This document shows, in pieces, positions 16,747 through 25,303 of a DNA stretch of 64,000 bases (the first letter of the stretch is position 1; each line of letters begins with the position of its first letter). Origin of the DNA: JBCBSZ01 sp039818945 (GTDB lineage: Bacteria > Actinomycetota > Acidimicrobiia > Acidimicrobiales > Poriferisodalaceae). The DNA lies in the NCBI GenBank assembly GCA_039818945.1, contig JBCBSZ010000018.1, positions 13,359 through 77,358 on the forward strand. The letters run 5' to 3'. The notes beneath the pieces are model-generated. The model was not told where the DNA came from. It did not search any database and saw only the letters and a program-made list of their open reading frames with translations. Both the position numbers and the translations under genes were made by a program.

Positions 16747-17571
16747 CTACCCGGCCCCGGTGTCCCAGACGTGGGGCTCGACCCGGTCGAGCTCCGGGCC
16801 CAACAGGCGCCGGCCCAGCTGGGCGAAGAGCAGCGGATCACCCGACGACAGGAACCGCACCCGTCCGGAACCGGCAGCGCCCCGCTCGCCGAGGAGCCGG
16901 CGCACCTCGAAGGCGGTCTCGTCGGCAGAGGACACGAGCACGACCTCGCGCCCCATGACGTCGCCGATGACCCGGGCCAGGTAGGGGTAGTGGGTGCAGC
17001 CGAGGAGCAGCGCGTCGACATCGGCGTCCACCATCGGTGCGAGCAGCCGCTCGGCGAGCACCCGCACCTGGTCCGACGACGTCTCGCCCCGCTCGACGAA
17101 CTCGACGAAGCCCGGGCAGGCGGCGCAGACCAGCTCTCCCGGCGTGCCGAGCGCCGCGTGCGCCTCCTGGTACGCGCCCGAGGCGACGGTCCCGACCGTG
17201 CCGATGACGCCCACCCGGCCCCGCTGCGAGACCTGCGTCGCCGCCCGCAGACCGGGCTCGATCACCCCGACGACGGGAACGTCGAGCTCGGCCTCGAGAT
17301 CACCGAGCGCCGCGGCCGACGCCGTGTTGCAGGCGACGACGAGCAGGCCGACACCGAATCGGTCGCGCAGCAGCTGACCGATCTGCAGCGAGAAGGACCG
17401 CACCTCGTCGAGGTCCCGCGGTCCGTACGGGTAGCGGGCGGTGTCGCCGAAGTAGACAAGGTCGCCGTCCGGCAGCAGATCGATCAGGGCGCGGGCGACC
17501 GTCAGGCCGCCGAAGCCGGAGTCGAACATCCCGATCGGGCCGTCCACGGCGACGAGCGTAGGGGTGGGCAC
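16747..17571 (-). CDS. murI: Glutamate racemase
   Basis: About 274 residues from the GTG at 17571; another in-frame GTG at 17547 is also possible, and starts further upstream would run into the divergent BrkB gene. Both catalytic cysteines are present: VACNTASA and LLLGCTHYPYL. DSGFGGLTVAR at the N-terminus and YFGDTARYPYGPR are typical. It makes D-glutamate for peptidoglycan. It heads the murI-rph-rdgB cluster. Confidence 0.94.
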   Translation of the reverse strand: MPTPTLVAVDGPIGMFDSGFGGLTVARALIDLLPDGDLVYFGDTARYPYGPRDLDEVRSFSLQIGQLLRDRFGVGLLVVACNTASAAALGDLEAELDVPVVGVIEPGLRAATQVSQRGRVGVIGTVGTVASGAYQEAHAALGTPGELVCAACPGFVEFVERGETSSDQVRVLAERLLAPMVDADVDALLLGCTHYPYLARVIGDVMGREVVLVSSADETAFEVRRLLGERGAAGSGRVRFLSSGDPLLFAQLGRRLLGPELDRVEPHVWDTGAG

Positions 17572-17630
17572 GACCGCTCCCCCGGCATGCCCGGACCGAC
17601 GCGGGTCCGCCGACGTGGTTTCCTGTCGAC

Positions 17631-18680
17631 GTGTCGGCACGAGCACGCCTCCGGTCGATCGCCCGCTCCACGTGGGAGGTCACGGTCGAGGTCGTCCGCG
17701 AGTTCTCCCGCGACCGGGTCATGGACCTGGCCGCCGGGGTGACCTTCTTCATGGTGTTCGCCATCCCCGCCGCCGCGCTGGCGTTCACCGCCTTCCTCGG
17801 TCTCCTCGGCGACGTGTTCGGCCAGGACCTCGCCGACGACGCGAAGCAGGCGGTGTCCGACTTCATCCGCGACGAGATCTCGGCCAACGAGGACCTGATC
17901 GCCACCGTCGAGGCGCTCTTCGACCGCCAGGGCGCAGGGCTCTTCACCGCCGCGGTCGTCGTCGCCCTCTACGCGATGAGTCGCGGCTTCGCCGGCCTGG
18001 TGCGGGCGCTGGACGCGGCCTACGACCTCGACGACCGCCGCTCCTGGCTGAGCGTTCGCCTCACGGCCGTCGGCCTGTCGATCGGCACGATCGTCATGGC
18101 ATCGCTCGCCCTGGCCGCCTTCGTGATCGGACCGCTGTTCGGTGCCGGCGATGACGTCGCCAACGAGCTCGGCCTCGGCTCGGACTTCGCGACGTTCTGG
18201 GACGTCGCCCGAGGCCCGTTCATGTTCCTGGTGCTCATCCTGTGGGCGACGCTGATCTTCCACATCGGCCCCGACCACGACACGCCCTGGCGATGGGACC
18301 TGCCCGGCGCGCTGCTCACCGGCGTCCTGTGGATCGCCCTCTCCGTCGGCTTCGGCATCTATGTCGATCTGACCTCGGACGCGAACCAGGTCGTGGGCAT
18401 CATCGCCACCGCGCTCGTGGCCCTCACCTGGATGCACTTCACCTTCGTCGCCCTGCTCGTCGGCGCCGAGCTCAACGGCGTCCTGGCCCAGCGAGCGGGC
18501 ATCTCGGAGCAGCGCGAGCGCTCGGACCGGGCCGAGCAGCTCGCCCGTGAGGCCTACGACCGGGTGCGGCTCACCCTCCGGCGAGATCAGGACGAAGCTG
18601 CATCAGATCCACGAAGTCCTGAGGACGAGGAAGACGCTGCGTCGACGCCGCACCGTCCACCATCAACGTCTGACCGCTGA
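17631..18680 (+). CDS. YihY/BrkB-family inner-membrane protein
   Basis: 349 residues, GTG start. Six hydrophobic segments in the YihY/UPF0761 arrangement: RVMDLAAGVTFFMVFAIPAAAL, AAVVVALYAMSRGFAGLVRALD, and HIGPDHDTPWRWDLPGALLTGVLW are characteristic. The first 20 residues are basic; the last 60 are charged. Function in the family is not settled. Its 3' end overlaps the convergent SDR gene by 110 bp. Confidence 0.88.
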   Translation: MSARARLRSIARSTWEVTVEVVREFSRDRVMDLAAGVTFFMVFAIPAAALAFTAFLGLLGDVFGQDLADDAKQAVSDFIRDEISANEDLIATVEALFDRQGAGLFTAAVVVALYAMSRGFAGLVRALDAAYDLDDRRSWLSVRLTAVGLSIGTIVMASLALAAFVIGPLFGAGDDVANELGLGSDFATFWDVARGPFMFLVLILWATLIFHIGPDHDTPWRWDLPGALLTGVLWIALSVGFGIYVDLTSDANQVVGIIATALVALTWMHFTFVALLVGAELNGVLAQRAGISEQRERSDRAEQLAREAYDRVRLTLRRDQDEAASDPRSPEDEEDAASTPHRPPSTSDR

Positions 18681-19371
18681 TGTAGCCGGCGTCGTCGCTG
18701 CACAGGAACAGCGTGGCCCGGGCGATGTCGTCGACCGTGCCCGGGAACCCGAGCGGCGTCTCCCGGTTCATCACCTCGTGCAGCATCGGGTTCTGGAAGT
18801 GCGTCGCCGTCATCGGCGTCTCGATGAGGTGGGCGCCGACGGCGTTCACCCGCACCTTGTCGGGCCCGTACTCGACGGCGGCGACCTGGGTGGCGTACTC
18901 CAGCCCGGCCTTCGAGGAGGCGTAGGCGGCGAGCCCGCCGGCCGGGTTGTGCGCCGTCAGCGACGACATCGAGACGAACGCCCCGCCGCCGGAGTCGGCC
19001 ATCGCGTTGCAGCAGTGGCGCATGGCGAACATCGCCCCGATCAGCTGCACCTCCACCATGGCCCGCAGCTTCTCGGCGGTGAGCTCGCGGAAGGGCGTGG
19101 ACTGCTCGAAGCCGGCGCTGTTGACGCCGATGTCGAGACCGCCGTGGCGCTCGACGTGACCGCCGACCAGCGCGGCGACCTGGTCGTCGTCGGTGATGTC
19201 GCACTCGACCCCCGCACCGCCGAGTCGGCCGGCGACCTCGTCCACCACGTCGGCTCGGCGGCCGGCGATCGTGATCGTCGCACCCTCGGAGACGAACAGC
19301 TCGGCCACGCCGAGGCCGAAGCCGCTGTGACCTCCGATGATGATGGCGGACCGTCCGTCGAGCTTCCCCAT
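18571..19371 (-). CDS. SDR-family oxidoreductase
   Basis: 266 residues from the ATG at 19371 (MGKLDGRSAIIIGGHSGFG). Classical SDR: the Gly-rich cofactor site (GGHSGFG, with a less common His), NSAG after beta-4, catalytic Ser in SMSSLTAHN, and YASSK with the Tyr and Lys. C-terminal FLCSDDAGYISGQTLMVDGA is the standard end. It is the last gene of a probable four-gene operon with the FAD protein and the two CMD-like genes. Substrate unknown. Confidence 0.9.
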   Translation of the reverse strand: MGKLDGRSAIIIGGHSGFGLGVAELFVSEGATITIAGRRADVVDEVAGRLGGAGVECDITDDDQVAALVGGHVERHGGLDIGVNSAGFEQSTPFRELTAEKLRAMVEVQLIGAMFAMRHCCNAMADSGGGAFVSMSSLTAHNPAGGLAAYASSKAGLEYATQVAAVEYGPDKVRVNAVGAHLIETPMTATHFQNPMLHEVMNRETPLGFPGTVDDIARATLFLCSDDAGYISGQTLMVDGAASTQRLPRPQDFVDLMQLRPDLAGG

Positions 19372-19393
19372 TCGGGTCAGCTTCGCACGACGT

Positions 19394-20653
19394 TCAGGCC
19401 GCAGACGAAGCCGCGCCCAGGTCAGCGGCCACGGCCTCAGCGCACCGACGCCCGGAGTACAGCGCGCCCTGGATGGAGGGCGTGTCGCGGTGGTCGCCGC
19501 AGACGTAGCGTCCGCCGTCGAGCCGGACCGACCGCTTGAGCCGGGTCGGCGGGCGCTGATCGGGGTGGCCGTGGGCGATGCGATCGACCCGCAGCACCTC
19601 CCACTCGTCGACATCGGCGCCGAACCAGCTGCGCAGGTGCTCCAGGACCGGATCGGTGAGGTCGGCGAACCCGTCGGGACCACCCATCGAACCGGGGACG
19701 GCGGCGGCGAGGAGGGAGCGTCCGGCCGGTGCGTAGTCGGGCGAGACGTTCGACATCGGCGCCAGGTTGCGGACCGGCCCGGTGCCGTCGCCGTCGAGGA
19801 CGATCGCCCGGCCCTCGACCGGCGCGCCCGGCGCCGAGATCCACACGCATCCCACCGCCCGCGAGCCCGGATCGTCGACCCCGTCCAGCAGCTTCGCCGC
19901 GGCGGGGCCCTCGGTCGCCACCACCAGCGCTCGCCCCTCGACCCGCTCGCCCGAGGCCAGGACCGCGCTCGTGCCCTCGATCCGCTCGACGGGCGAGTGG
20001 AGCCGGATCGTGCCCTCGGGCAGGGTCGCCGCCATCTGGGCGGGGATCTCGCCCATGCCCTTGGCCGGCACGCCCGAGTCGCCGATGAGCAGCATGCGGA
20101 GGATGGTCAGGAACCGACGGCTCGTCACCTCGAGGTCGGGGTCGAGCTGGATGCCGGCGAACAGCGGCCGCCAGAACCGGTCGATCATCGGCCCGAACCC
20201 TCGCCGTCGCAGCTCCTCGATCGTCGAGCGCTCGTCGGCCCGCATCAGGTCCGGCACGTCCGCGCGCAGCAGCTCGACGCCGAGGCGAGCGAGACGAAGG
20301 CGATCGGGCCACGAGCCGATGGGGGCGCGCACGTTCGAGAGCACCAGCCTCGGTTCGCGCCTCGGGTCACCCACCCGGTGGAACTCCCCGTCGATCCGCA
20401 CCAGCGCGCCGGGCGAGAACGTCCGCAGGTCGAGCGCCTCCACGTCGAGCTGCCGATCCAGCTCGGGGTAGGCGGTCAGCAGGATCTGGAAGCCCCGGTC
20501 GAGGAGGTGGCCGTCGACCGTGTCGGTGCGCACCCGGCCGCCGACGCCGTCGGACGCCTCCAGCACCGTGCACGCGACCCCGGCGCGGCGCAGCTCGTTC
20601 GCGCAGGCCAGGCCGGCGAGGCCCGCTCCGATGATGATGACGTCGCTCGACAC
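19394..20653 (-). CDS. FAD-dependent amine oxidase/protoporphyrinogen-oxidase-like protein
   Basis: 419 residues from the GTG at 20653. The N-terminal FAD site VIIIGAGLAGLACANELRR is followed by the second motif LEASDGVGGRVRTD, and the C-terminal FAD motif lies in YVCGDHRDTPSIQGALYSG with the usual SG. The family includes phytoene desaturase-like, amine oxidase and protoporphyrinogen oxidase-like proteins; the sequence does not settle which. Gene spacing (35 nt from the selenoprotein, 22 nt to the SDR) indicates an operon. Confidence 0.85.
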   Translation of the reverse strand: MSSDVIIIGAGLAGLACANELRRAGVACTVLEASDGVGGRVRTDTVDGHLLDRGFQILLTAYPELDRQLDVEALDLRTFSPGALVRIDGEFHRVGDPRREPRLVLSNVRAPIGSWPDRLRLARLGVELLRADVPDLMRADERSTIEELRRRGFGPMIDRFWRPLFAGIQLDPDLEVTSRRFLTILRMLLIGDSGVPAKGMGEIPAQMAATLPEGTIRLHSPVERIEGTSAVLASGERVEGRALVVATEGPAAAKLLDGVDDPGSRAVGCVWISAPGAPVEGRAIVLDGDGTGPVRNLAPMSNVSPDYAPAGRSLLAAAVPGSMGGPDGFADLTDPVLEHLRSWFGADVDEWEVLRVDRIAHGHPDQRPPTRLKRSVRLDGGRYVCGDHRDTPSIQGALYSGRRCAEAVAADLGAASSAA

Positions 20654-20688
20654 AGGCCCGAAGCTACCGGCCCGCTCTCGGCGCCCCG

Positions 20689-21213
20689 TCAGCCGGCGAC
20701 GGGCGCCCGCGGGGTCGGCAGGACGGTGGTGTCCATCGACTCGGGTTCGAGCCCGAAGACGATCAGCAGCTTCGAGAAGCCGACGAACAGCCCGGCGGCC
20801 AGCGTCATCTCGACGATCTCCTCGTCGGTGAAGTGCTCGCGCATCGCCGCCTCCTCCGCCTCGTCGGGCGGTTCCGGAGCGCTGATGCAGCGATCGGCCC
20901 ACCGGAGCGCGGCCTTCTGCCGGTCGGTGAAGGCGGCGTCCTGGTGGTCGTCGTCGACGAGGGCGACGGTGGCTTCGTCGAGTCCCGCCTCACGGGCGGA
21001 ATCGAAGCGGACGTTGCGTCAGAACCCGCAGTCGGTGACCCGCGCGTTGCGGATCCGGACCAGCTCCTTGGTCGGCGGATCGAGGACACCCCGTCGCCAC
21101 ATCGTCCCGTACAGCTCGGAGAACCGCTGCCCGAGAACCGGGCGGTGCGCGTATATGGTCCCGGCGTGGGCGTTGCCCGCCCCGTCGGGCGGGATCCGTG
21201 GTGTGGTCGACAT
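20689..21213 (-). CDS. CMD/AhpD-like selenoprotein with CxxU redox motif (in-frame UGA = Sec65)
   Basis: 174 residues if the UGA at 21021-21019 is read as selenocysteine. Before it: LYGTMWRRGVLDPPTKELVRIRNARVTDCGF; after it the same frame continues with RNVRFDSAREAGLDE and the rest of a carboxymuconolactone-decarboxylase/AhpD fold to a stop at 20691-20689. The UGA falls exactly where this family has the second Cys of CxxC (usual form DCxYCxN), giving C-G-F-U. A 37-nt hairpin begins 10 nt after the UGA (see the SECIS entry). AhpD-like CxxU selenoproteins are known in bacteria. It probably acts as a peroxidase or thiol-disulfide oxidoreductase. A start at 21213 has a GAGGGGGG site upstream. Reading it as a pseudogene is possible but needs the hairpin and the intact 110-codon tail to be accidental. 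Confidence 0.85.
20972..21008 (-). promoter_or_regulatory. Candidate bacterial SECIS hairpin
   Basis: Minus strand, counting from the base after the UGA: outer stem GCUUCG (nt 11-16) pairs perfectly with CGAAGC (nt 42-47); inner stem UUCCGCC (18-24) pairs with GGCGGGA (30-36, one U-G); apical loop CGUGA (25-29). The loop starts 25 nt after the UGA and has a G as its second base followed by U, which fits what is known of bSECIS elements recognised by SelB. Confidence 0.7.
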
Positions 21214-21238
21214 CGAGCCCCCTCGTCGTCGCCCGATT

Positions 21239-21685
21239 CTACGAGTCGACGAGGACGCGTTCGAACCGGCAGATGCCGTCCCACACGGCGAGCGCGGTGC
21301 CGAAGGTCGTGAGCGCCGACGGGCCGAGCGCCGCGCCGACGGCGGCCATCTGGTCGTCGCTCACCGCGTGCACGTCCACGACGAAGAGCTCGGCGACGGT
21401 GAGCGCAGCGCGGGTGGCCTCGTCGAAGCGCTCGTCGACCGCCCACATCGGCAACGCCTCCACCAGCGCCTCGTCGAGACCGGCCGCGACGGCGACGGGC
21501 GTGCGGTGCGCCGCGAACCCGGCCGCCCGGTGGAGCTGCCCGACGCGGATGCGGCACAGCTCCAGCAGCACCGGGTCGGCGGTCGGGTCGCTCCACAGCT
21601 CGTCGTCGAGCCGGTGCCACAGCTCGGCCAGCTCGGGTCGCCGGGCCAGCACCCGCTCGAAGGCCGCGCGGTTCGCTTCGCTCAT
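21239..21685 (-). CDS. Carboxymuconolactone decarboxylase-like protein without active-site cysteines
   Basis: 148 residues, ATG preceded by AGGAGA. The fold matches the CMD/AhpD helical family: LLELCRIRVGQLHRAAGFAAHRTPVAVAAGLDEALVEAL aligns with the motif region of the selenoprotein 25 nt downstream, but the CxxC/CxxU positions are occupied by other residues (HRAAGF). It may be a partner subunit of the selenoprotein or use another chemistry. First gene of the four-gene operon. Confidence 0.8.
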   Translation of the reverse strand: MSEANRAAFERVLARRPELAELWHRLDDELWSDPTADPVLLELCRIRVGQLHRAAGFAAHRTPVAVAAGLDEALVEALPMWAVDERFDEATRAALTVAELFVVDVHAVSDDQMAAVGAALGPSALTTFGTALAVWDGICRFERVLVDS

Positions 21686-21776
21686 CGTCGTCTCCTGGCC
21701 GGCGGACCCGCGACGGTAGTGTCCTCACCTGGTCGGGGGATCACCGTCGCCGACCGACACAGGAGGGAGGGACCCG

Positions 21777-22817
21777 GTGACCATCACTGCCGCGCTCGTC
21801 ACCGGCAAGGGACAGCTCGATCTCGTCGAGTTCCCCGACCCCGCACCGGACCCCGGCCTCGTCGTCGTCGACATCGCGTACTGCGGCATCTGCGGCACCG
21901 ACCTGCACGCCTACCAGAGCGGGAGCCCGTACAACCCGGCCGTCTGCGGCCACGAGTGGACCGGCGTCGCGAGCGCGGTCGCCTCCAACGTCACCTCGAT
22001 CTCCGAGGGCGACCGGGTCGCCGTGGCCGTGCCGCCGTCGTGCGGTGGGTGCGAGGCGTGCCGCACCGGCAACACGTCCTGGTGCGAGACGGTGTTCGCC
22101 GCCGCGACCGGCCGCGACCCCGCCGCTCCCCCGCACGGCGGCTTCGCGCCCCGGATCGCGGTGGCACCGGGACGGCTCGTCCACGTGCCCGACGCCCTCG
22201 ACGACATCGACGGTGCGCTGCTCGAACCGGCGACGGTCTGCGTCCACGGGGTGCGGCGGGCGGGGATCCGGCTCGGCGACCTCGTCGTGATCGTCGGCGC
22301 CGGGCCGATCGGCCTGTTGACGCTCGGGGCCGCCCGGATCGCCGGCGCCGGCAAGACGGTCGTCGTCGAACCGAACCCGGCGCGACGCGAGCTCGCCCTC
22401 TCGATCGGTGCGACGCACGCGGTCGATCCCGACGGCGCCCGAGGTCTGATCGACGAACTGACCCGCGGTCAGCTCGCCGACGTGGTGTTCGAGTGCGCCG
22501 GGCTCGGCCCCACCGTGCAGGCGTCCGCCGAGCTGACCCGCCGGGGCGGCACCCTCGTGCTCGTCGGCGTCGCCAGCGGCACGGCCACGATCGTGCCCGC
22601 CATGTGGGTCGTGAAGGAGCTGAAGGTCGAGGCGGCCATCGCCTACACCCACGACGACTTCGACCTGACGATCGATCTCATCGCCGACGGACGCCTGCCG
22701 GTCAAGCCGCTGCACGACCAGACCACCGACCTCGCCGGGCTGGGCGCGGTGTTCGAGGAGCTCGCCGCCGGCGGCAGCCAGAGGACGAAGGTGCTGGTCG
22801 ACCCGCGCCGCGGGTGA
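21777..22817 (+). CDS. Zinc-dependent alcohol dehydrogenase (butanediol/sorbitol dehydrogenase type)
   Basis: 346 residues, GTG start after GGAGGGAGG. Catalytic zinc ligands in CGICGTDLHAY and GHEWTG; a structural-zinc-like cluster CGGCEACRTGNTSWC; NAD(P)-binding VIVGAGPIGLLTLGAARIAG. Threonine/2,3-butanediol/sorbitol dehydrogenases share this layout. It is transcribed divergently from the CMD/selenoprotein operon with about 90 bp between. Substrate unknown. Confidence 0.9.
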   Translation: MTITAALVTGKGQLDLVEFPDPAPDPGLVVVDIAYCGICGTDLHAYQSGSPYNPAVCGHEWTGVASAVASNVTSISEGDRVAVAVPPSCGGCEACRTGNTSWCETVFAAATGRDPAAPPHGGFAPRIAVAPGRLVHVPDALDDIDGALLEPATVCVHGVRRAGIRLGDLVVIVGAGPIGLLTLGAARIAGAGKTVVVEPNPARRELALSIGATHAVDPDGARGLIDELTRGQLADVVFECAGLGPTVQASAELTRRGGTLVLVGVASGTATIVPAMWVVKELKVEAAIAYTHDDFDLTIDLIADGRLPVKPLHDQTTDLAGLGAVFEELAAGGSQRTKVLVDPRRG

Positions 22818-22820
22818 GCC

Positions 22821-23252
22821 TCAGCCCTCCAGCGGGTTGGTGGTGCTCAGCGTCGTGTCGGCCACCGACACCGTCTGGTAGGTGCGGCGTGAGTAGTACC
22901 AGCGACCGTCGTGCTTGACGAGCTCGTCGCGGTAGTGCCCGACGGTGGTGCGGGCGTTGCCGTCGCCGTCGGTGAGCTGCTCGCCGAGCCAGCAGCGGGC
23001 CTTGGCGGTGTCGCCCTCGACCTCGTCGACCAGCACCGAGTAGATGACCTGCACGACGAACGGGAAGCCGGTCATCACCTTGGTCCAGAACGGCACGAGC
23101 GCGGAGCGCCCTTCGACGACCTTCCCGCCCATGTCCCACACGCCCTCGGGTGCCCAGGTGCCGCCCCAGGCGTCGGCGTCGCGCCGACACACGGCGTCGG
23201 CGTAGGTCTCGGCGAGCTCCCGGATGGCCAGGCGGTCCTCGGTGCTGGTCAC
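22821..23252 (-). CDS. SnoaL-like (NTF2-fold) protein
   Basis: 143 residues from the GTG at 23252, overlapping the upstream stop (GTGA). The pattern RLAIRELAETYADAVCRRDADAWGGTWAPEGVWDMGG ... GRWYYSRRTYQTV is a SnoaL_4-like NTF2 fold, found in dehydratases, isomerases and ring-cleaving accessory proteins. Coupled to an FMN/F420-binding-type oxidase gene. Specific reaction unknown. Confidence 0.82.
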   Translation of the reverse strand: MTSTEDRLAIRELAETYADAVCRRDADAWGGTWAPEGVWDMGGKVVEGRSALVPFWTKVMTGFPFVVQVIYSVLVDEVEGDTAKARCWLGEQLTDGDGNARTTVGHYRDELVKHDGRWYYSRRTYQTVSVADTTLSTTNPLEG

Positions 23253-23773
23253 GACTGCCCCGCCTTGTAGGCCTCGAAGGCCTCTCGCGTGGCCTTGCCC
23301 ATCTTTCGCCCGTCGTAGCCGATCCGGTCGGTGGGCGTGATCTCGAGCACCACCCGCCGGGGCGAGTCGAGGAACTGCTCGAAGTAGTCCGCCCGCTCTG
23401 GGTCGCTCCCGTAGAGCTTCTGGGCGAGGGCCCGGTAGTACCAGTCCTTGGTCTCGCGGTCGTCGTGGATCGTGCAGTGTCCCTTGTACGTGACGGTGCG
23501 CCCCGATCGCATCGAGGTCCCGGCCGAGGTCACGCAGACCGACACCCGTGGATCTCGCCGCACGGCGGAGATCCGGGCCCGCTGGCTCGACGCCGTCAGC
23601 CAGAAGCGACCGTCGTCGAAGACGTACGACATGATCACGCCGACCGGCCAGCCCTCCTTGTTGGCCCACATGAACGTCAGCTCGTTCTGCAGGTCGAGCA
23701 TCTCGAGCTCGTCGTCGTCTTCGAGGGTGTAGACGGTGACGTCCTCGTAGTCGGAGATGTGCTGCTCGGTCAT
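23249..23773 (-). CDS. Pyridoxamine 5'-phosphate oxidase-fold protein (FMN/F420-dependent)
   Basis: 174 residues. Split-barrel flavin-binding protein: FMWANKEGWPVGVIMSYVFDDGRFWLTASSQRARISAVRRDPRVSV, then YKGHCTIHDD and a C-terminal helix. This matches actinobacterial PPOX-type proteins, many of which bind F420. It is co-transcribed with the SnoaL-like gene, so both may act on the same substrate. Confidence 0.85.
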   Translation of the reverse strand: MTEQHISDYEDVTVYTLEDDDELEMLDLQNELTFMWANKEGWPVGVIMSYVFDDGRFWLTASSQRARISAVRRDPRVSVCVTSAGTSMRSGRTVTYKGHCTIHDDRETKDWYYRALAQKLYGSDPERADYFEQFLDSPRRVVLEITPTDRIGYDGRKMGKATREAFEAYKAGQS

Positions 23774-23810
23774 CGCTCCTCTTTCGCCTTCGGGATGCGC
23801 ACCCTTCGGC

Positions 23811-24599
23811 TCATCCTGGCTGCTCCTCGGATCCGGGTGGTGCGAACTGACCGGTCGAGGCGGTGACCCCGCCGTCGACCGGGATGACGGCGCCGGTCAC
23901 GAAGCTGGCGTCGTCGGAGAGCGCGAACGCGATGACCGCAGCCAGCTCCGCGGCCGTGCCCCAGCGCCGCATCGGCACGCGGGCGACGATGGCGTCGCCC
24001 CGCTCCTTCGCCGGCCCGTCGATCAGCGGAGCGGTGATGCCCGTGGACGTCGGGCCGGGGCAGACGGCGTTGATGCGGATGCCCTCGTGGGCCACGTCGA
24101 GCGACATCGCCCGCACGAGGTTGATCACCGCACCCTTGGCGGCGTTGTAGGCCCAGTTCCCCGGGTCGCCGCGCATGCCGGAGGTGGAGCCGATCGCGAC
24201 GATCGAGCCACCACCGGTCGTTCGGATCGCGGGGAGGGCGGCTCGGATGCCGAGCACCACGCCCCGCACGTTGATCTCCATCGTGCGGTCGAACGGGGCC
24301 AGGTCGCCGTCGGGCGCCGGGGTGCCGGTCACGCCGGCGTTGAGCACGGCGCCGTCGAGGCGGCCCCACCGATCGACGGCGCGACCGACCGCGGCGGCGT
24401 TGACGTCGGCATCGGTGACCGATCCCTCGACGACCTCCACGCCGTCGAGGCCCTCGGCCCAATCGAACCGACCGGCGTCGAGGTCGACGCCCACGACGCC
24501 GGCGCCCTCGCTCGCCAGCCGCTCGACGGTCGCGCGGCCGATGCCGGACGCTGCACCCGTCACGATGAACGCCCGGTCGTCGAATCGACGTGTCGTCAC
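23811..24599 (-). CDS. SDR-family oxidoreductase
   Basis: 262 residues from the second of two tandem GTG codons (24602 and 24599), with AAGGAGG just upstream. Cofactor site TGAASGIGRATVERL, acidic Asp after beta-2 (VGVDLDAG) indicating NAD preference, NAG motif LNAGVTGT, catalytic Ser in IGSTSGM, and YNAAK with the catalytic Tyr/Lys. It lies 38 nt upstream of the PPOX gene in the same direction, so all three may form one operon. Confidence 0.9.
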   Translation of the reverse strand: MTTRRFDDRAFIVTGAASGIGRATVERLASEGAGVVGVDLDAGRFDWAEGLDGVEVVEGSVTDADVNAAAVGRAVDRWGRLDGAVLNAGVTGTPAPDGDLAPFDRTMEINVRGVVLGIRAALPAIRTTGGGSIVAIGSTSGMRGDPGNWAYNAAKGAVINLVRAMSLDVAHEGIRINAVCPGPTSTGITAPLIDGPAKERGDAIVARVPMRRWGTAAELAAVIAFALSDDASFVTGAVIPVDGGVTASTGQFAPPGSEEQPG

Positions 24600-24691
24600 C
24601 ACCCCTCCTTCCCCGTCGGGGAACGTAGTCGGCGCCACGTCCGGGGACCGCACCCGCTCATGTCCGGCGAGAACCTGCCGTCAGGTGGGGC

Positions 24692-25285
24692 ATGGGGTTG
24701 TTCTCACGGCGAACGAAGGAGCCGATCGTGCATCCGGCGGTGGATCGCAGCATCCACGTCAGGGCGCAGGATCGAGCGATCGATGACCAGCTCGGCGGCT
24801 ACGCCGAGATCATGGGTCGGCGGGCTCGGGCGCTGGAGGTGCGGCGCTGGACGGCGGGCGACTGGTGCCGCCTCGACCTCCCGGGCGACGGTGTGCACCC
24901 GTGGGAGCTGCACAACCTCGCCTACTGGCTCCTGGAGGTCGGCGACGTCGTGGTGACCTCGGGGCCGGGCCCTGGCTTCGCCGCCTACCACCTGGTTCGC
25001 GCCGACCACCCGAACGATCTCCTCGAGGGGTGGACCGACACCGCCGAGGCCCTGACCGTGCACGTGCCCGGCAACGACGTCATCCGACCGGACCCCGACG
25101 TGCCCGCGCCGGCGCTGACCACCGCCCAGGCGCTGCGCGGTGCCGGTGTCCCGACCGAGGGGTGGATCGACCGCGGTGTCGTCGCGGTCATGAGCGAGGA
25201 CCCGGGTCACGATCTCAACCCGTCGATGTCCGCCACCAAGCCGAACCGGGCCGCGCTGCGATCGGTCCACCTCGACCTGTACTGA
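24692..25285 (+). CDS. Uncharacterised protein
   Basis: 197 residues. No domain recognised; no signal peptide or hydrophobic segment. Notable conserved-looking stretches are HNLAYWLLEVGDVVVTSGPGPGFAAYHLVR and the final MSEDPGHDLNPSMSATKPNR. It stands alone, divergent from the SDR gene and convergent with the cupin gene. Confidence 0.6.
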   Translation: MGLFSRRTKEPIVHPAVDRSIHVRAQDRAIDDQLGGYAEIMGRRARALEVRRWTAGDWCRLDLPGDGVHPWELHNLAYWLLEVGDVVVTSGPGPGFAAYHLVRADHPNDLLEGWTDTAEALTVHVPGNDVIRPDPDVPAPALTTAQALRGAGVPTEGWIDRGVVAVMSEDPGHDLNPSMSATKPNRAALRSVHLDLY

Positions 25286-25303
25286 GCCGGCGTCTGCCGG
25301 GCG

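Noticed and set aside
20689..21213. Simple pseudogene with a premature TGA
   Set aside because: The stop is exactly at the redox Cys position, the tail is intact, and a SECIS-like hairpin follows; three independent signs favour selenocysteine.
19337..22918. 1193-codon plus-strand open frame
   Set aside because: It lies opposite the FAD protein, SDR and CMD genes, changes composition with each of them and has no domain; a shadow frame.
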